Part shown: piece by piece, positions 6,968 through 8,437 of the stretch
How the letters are laid out: each line of letters begins with the position of its first letter
Position numbering within the stretch: position 1 is the first letter of the stretch
NCBI GenBank assembly: GCA_037441445.1
Contig: JBBISE010000156.1
Coordinates: forward strand, 1-8,437
Length of the DNA stretch: 8,437 nucleotides
Reading direction: 5' to 3'
Source: JAAYQU01 sp037441445
Lineage (GTDB): Bacteria > Bacteroidota > Bacteroidia > Bacteroidales > Salinivirgaceae
The notes under the pieces: model-generated
Seen by the model: the letters and a program-made list of their open reading frames with translations, nothing else
The model's database searches: none
What the model was told of the DNA's origin: nothing
Position numbers and translations under genes: made by a program

Positions 6968-7189
6968 ATGAGATACGTTGTAATTCTTATTTCGGCTGTT
7001 ACCCTGCTTTCCTGCTCAGGGAACACCACCACAGAAACCCACACCACCAAGGTAAACGCAACCGACTGTTGCACAGAACTGGAAAACGCAAAAAACGAGT
7101 TGCGTTTGAAACAAATGGAAATTGAGCTGTTGGAATCAAAGATAAAGGAAATGGAGGTTTCTATGACCAAAATTACCAGCAAACAGTAA
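6968..7189 (+). CDS. Small coiled-coil lipoprotein (73 residues)
   Basis: The ATG at 6968 gives 73 residues: a short lipoprotein signal (MRYVVILISAVTLLS) with the lipobox LLSC at 13-16, so C16 would be lipidated after cleavage by signal peptidase II. A Thr/His-rich linker (18-33) follows, then a C34-C35 pair, then a coiled coil over residues 37-70 with hydrophobic residues at exact heptad spacing (L38, L45, I52, I59, M66) and a partial second register (A41, L55, M62, I69). The layout recalls Lpp-type envelope lipoproteins, but I do not recognise the family and no C-terminal lysine-arginine attachment motif is visible (it ends TSKQ). It has its own promoter at 6935. The flavoprotein gene follows 77 bases downstream without an evident promoter, so the two may share a transcript. 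Confidence 0.75.
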   Translation: MRYVVILISAVTLLSCSGNTTTETHTTKVNATDCCTELENAKNELRLKQMEIELLESKIKEMEVSMTKITSKQ

Positions 7190-7219
7190 ATCAATCCACT
7201 CGTATACCCTTACTAACAG

Positions 7220-7263
7220 CCTAAATCCTAAACTCCTAAACCCTAATTCCTAATCCCCTAAAA
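7220..7263. repeat. Six-unit degenerate CCTAA tandem repeat
   Basis: CCTAA begins at 7220, 7227, 7235, 7242, 7249 and 7257, making units of 7-8 bases (CCTAAAT, CCTAAACT, CCTAAAC, CCTAATT, CCTAATCC, CCTAAAA). The other strand reads TTAGG. It fills more than half of the 77-base gap and ends 3 bases before the flavoprotein ATG. Confidence 0.85.
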
Positions 7264-7266
7264 AAA

Positions 7267-7902
7267 ATGAAAGCCATAGCCATTAACGGAAGTCCCAAAG
7301 CCAATGGAAACACATTTCATGCCCTTGCCATGATTGGAGAAGAGCTTAAAAACCAAGGTGTTGGATTCGAAATCCTGCATATTGGCGACAAAGCCATCCG
7401 AGGCTGTATGGCCTGCGGAAAGTGCAGTGAAAATAAAAACGGGGAGTGCATCCTAAAAACAGATGTTCTGAACGAATATCTCCAGAAATTGAAGGAGGCC
7501 GATGCCATAATTCTGGGATCGCCGGTCTATTACATGGGAGTGGCCGGAACCATGAAATGCTTTTTAGACAGGCTTTTTTACGTTGCCGGGGCCAATGGCG
7601 GGCTTTTCCGTCATAAAGTGGGGGCAGCTGTGGTGGCCGTCCGACGCAGTGGCGGTTCGTCAACCTTCGACTGTCTGAACCACTATTTTGGAATATCGGA
7701 AATGTTTATAGCCACATCGAATTATTGGAACATTATCCACGGACGCTTACCCGGCGAAGCCGAACACGACGAGGAAGGGAAACAAACCCTGCGCCTGCTG
7801 GCCCGAAACATAGCCTGGTTGTTGAAAATGAAAGAAGCCACTGCCTCAACCATTCAGGCTCCCGACAAGGAGAAGAAGATAGCTATGAATTTTATTCGAT
7901 AA
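7267..7902 (+). CDS. Flavodoxin-family NAD(P)H-dependent FMN oxidoreductase with four-cysteine motif
   Basis: The 211-residue protein starts with the flavodoxin-like first strand and FMN phosphate loop (MKAIAINGSPKANGNT, residues 1-16), has the second FMN-contacting loop GSPVYYMG (84-91), a third conserved RSGGSSTFD segment (127-135), and the C-terminal HGRLPGEA...GKQTLRLLARNIAWLLK typical of this family. Length is normal. It should be a cytoplasmic FMN enzyme moving electrons from NAD(P)H; the acceptor is unknown. C47, C50, C53 and C61 fit the CX2CX2CX4-7C spacing of archaeal-type iron-sulfur flavoproteins, so a [4Fe-4S] cluster is possible. The ATG at 7267 is preceded by an A-run rather than a Shine-Dalgarno site, as is usual in Bacteroidota. 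No -7 box is visible in the preceding gap. Confidence 0.9.
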   Translation: MKAIAINGSPKANGNTFHALAMIGEELKNQGVGFEILHIGDKAIRGCMACGKCSENKNGECILKTDVLNEYLQKLKEADAIILGSPVYYMGVAGTMKCFLDRLFYVAGANGGLFRHKVGAAVVAVRRSGGSSTFDCLNHYFGISEMFIATSNYWNIIHGRLPGEAEHDEEGKQTLRLLARNIAWLLKMKEATASTIQAPDKEKKIAMNFIR

Positions 7903-7958
7903 AGTATTGGAGAGGTCCTTTCAGCTTTTTCTGAAACATGTTATATTTTGATACAACC

Positions 7959-8405
7959 TCATTCCGAATAGTCAGTCAGGGTGATTGTTACAATTATTCC
8001 ATACGTTGGTTCAACTACTCCTAAACCGATTATTCCGCTATGTTTCAACACGAAAATGGATTTGACAAGGCCTATGTCCGAAATCCAATTAACATATTCA
8101 ATTTTTGAAGAAGCAGGTGCAGTGTAATTCCATTTCACCTTAAGACACGGCATGTTTCATCCCATCAAATTCAATGCTTCGGCACCATCAACAGATTTGT
8201 CGATTTGTCCATAGCCTTCGACAGAAGCTCCATATGTCCACGTAGAGGAGCTTGTTAACGGGTACTGAATGTCTAAGGGAGGAGGATTTTCTATAATTAG
8301 GGTCTGATGAAAATCTTTTATTATATTGATATTTAGCGATATAGAAGTAAATAGAACACATCTTAATGCAATGGTTTTTGATTCAACAAAGAAAAAACCT
8401 TGCAT
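7959..8405 (-). pseudogene. Secreted-protein-like gene interrupted by one in-frame TGA
   Basis: One minus-strand frame runs from an ATG at 8405 to a TGA at 7961-7959, broken only by a TGA at 8159-8157; an AAC and an ATG follow the break in the same frame. The halves are 82 and 64 residues. The joined product contains PLDIQYPLTSSSTWTYG and VEGYGQ before the break and CLKVKWNY...EYVNWISDIGLVKSI after it. I recognise this order loosely from hypothetical exported proteins of Bacteroidota (a GYG motif, then a C/VLxVK strand, then a GLVKS strand), so the two halves seem to belong together. The N-terminus lacks a convincing signal peptide, so 5' damage is also possible. A strong Shine-Dalgarno stands before the ATG. 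Alternatives are two small separate genes or a chance open frame. Confidence 0.45.
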
Positions 8406-8410
8406 TTATA

Positions 8411-8418
8411 CTCCTTCT
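8411..8418 (-). promoter_or_regulatory. Shine-Dalgarno site before the right-edge reading frame
   Basis: On the minus strand this reads AGAAGGAG, 5 bases before the ATG at 8405, an unusually good match for a phylum that rarely uses such sites. An in-frame TAA directly precedes the ATG, so translation cannot begin further upstream in this frame. The window edge (8437-8434) reads TTTG, which could be the end of a -7 box cut by the boundary. Confidence 0.4.
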
Positions 8419-8437
8419 AACTTTTTGCTTGATCAAA

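Noticed and set aside
7919..7936. Terminator after the flavoprotein gene (TTTCAG/CTGAAA hairpin)
   Set aside because: The stem is only 6 bp, AT-rich, and not followed by a T-tract.
8157..8159. TGA read through as a sense codon
   Set aside because: Nothing else in the window supports a changed code or a recoding signal; ordinary nonsense mutation is simpler.

Overview
The window reads as a chromosomal piece of a Bacteroidota bacterium, probably of the Bacteroidales/Marinilabiliales type. The evidence is a secreted peptidase with a C-terminal type IX secretion (T9SS) sorting domain, Bacteroidota-type -7 promoter boxes (TAnnTTTG) before two genes, little use of Shine-Dalgarno sites, and a collagen-like/beta-roll surface fibre of a kind common in this phylum. 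The order-level placement is inference.

Layout. (1) Positions 1-3263 (+) hold the 3' part of a giant fibre gene whose 5' end lies outside the window. Its modules run: collagen-like Gly-X-Y, a linker domain, a second collagen-like run, a GTGxAGKI module, four 38-residue repeats, a 26-unit array of 17-residue NTA[VIL]G repeats, a second GTGxAGKI module, a degenerate Peptidase_S74 (intramolecular chaperone) domain and a coiled coil. (2) A strong symmetrical hairpin at 3277-3318 serves as a bidirectional terminator between this gene and the next, which converges on it. (3) On the minus strand recR (6634-6020) is followed after 45 bases by an M14 zinc carboxypeptidase with a T9SS sorting domain (5974-3353). 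(4) A divergent intergenic region of 333 bases (6635-6967) holds the recR promoter, two inverted-repeat structures (one ending in a T-tract) and the promoter of a small lipoprotein. (5) On the plus strand come the 73-residue coiled-coil lipoprotein, a short CCTAA-type tandem repeat, and an FMN-binding flavodoxin-family oxidoreductase with four cysteines spaced like those of iron-sulfur flavoproteins. (6) At the right edge a minus-strand reading frame is interrupted by one in-frame TGA and looks like a decayed secreted-protein gene.

The genes do not form one obvious pathway. The fibre, the peptidase and the lipoprotein are all predicted to be envelope or exported products; recR is housekeeping DNA repair; the flavoprotein is a cytoplasmic redox enzyme. 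I do not see a clear new multi-gene system. The most unusual signals are the fibre's four peptide repeats, identical in protein but scrambled in synonymous codons; the apparent loss of the catalytic serine in its S74 domain; the structured, T-tract-ending intergenic element at 6710-6846; and the TGA-split gene at the right edge.
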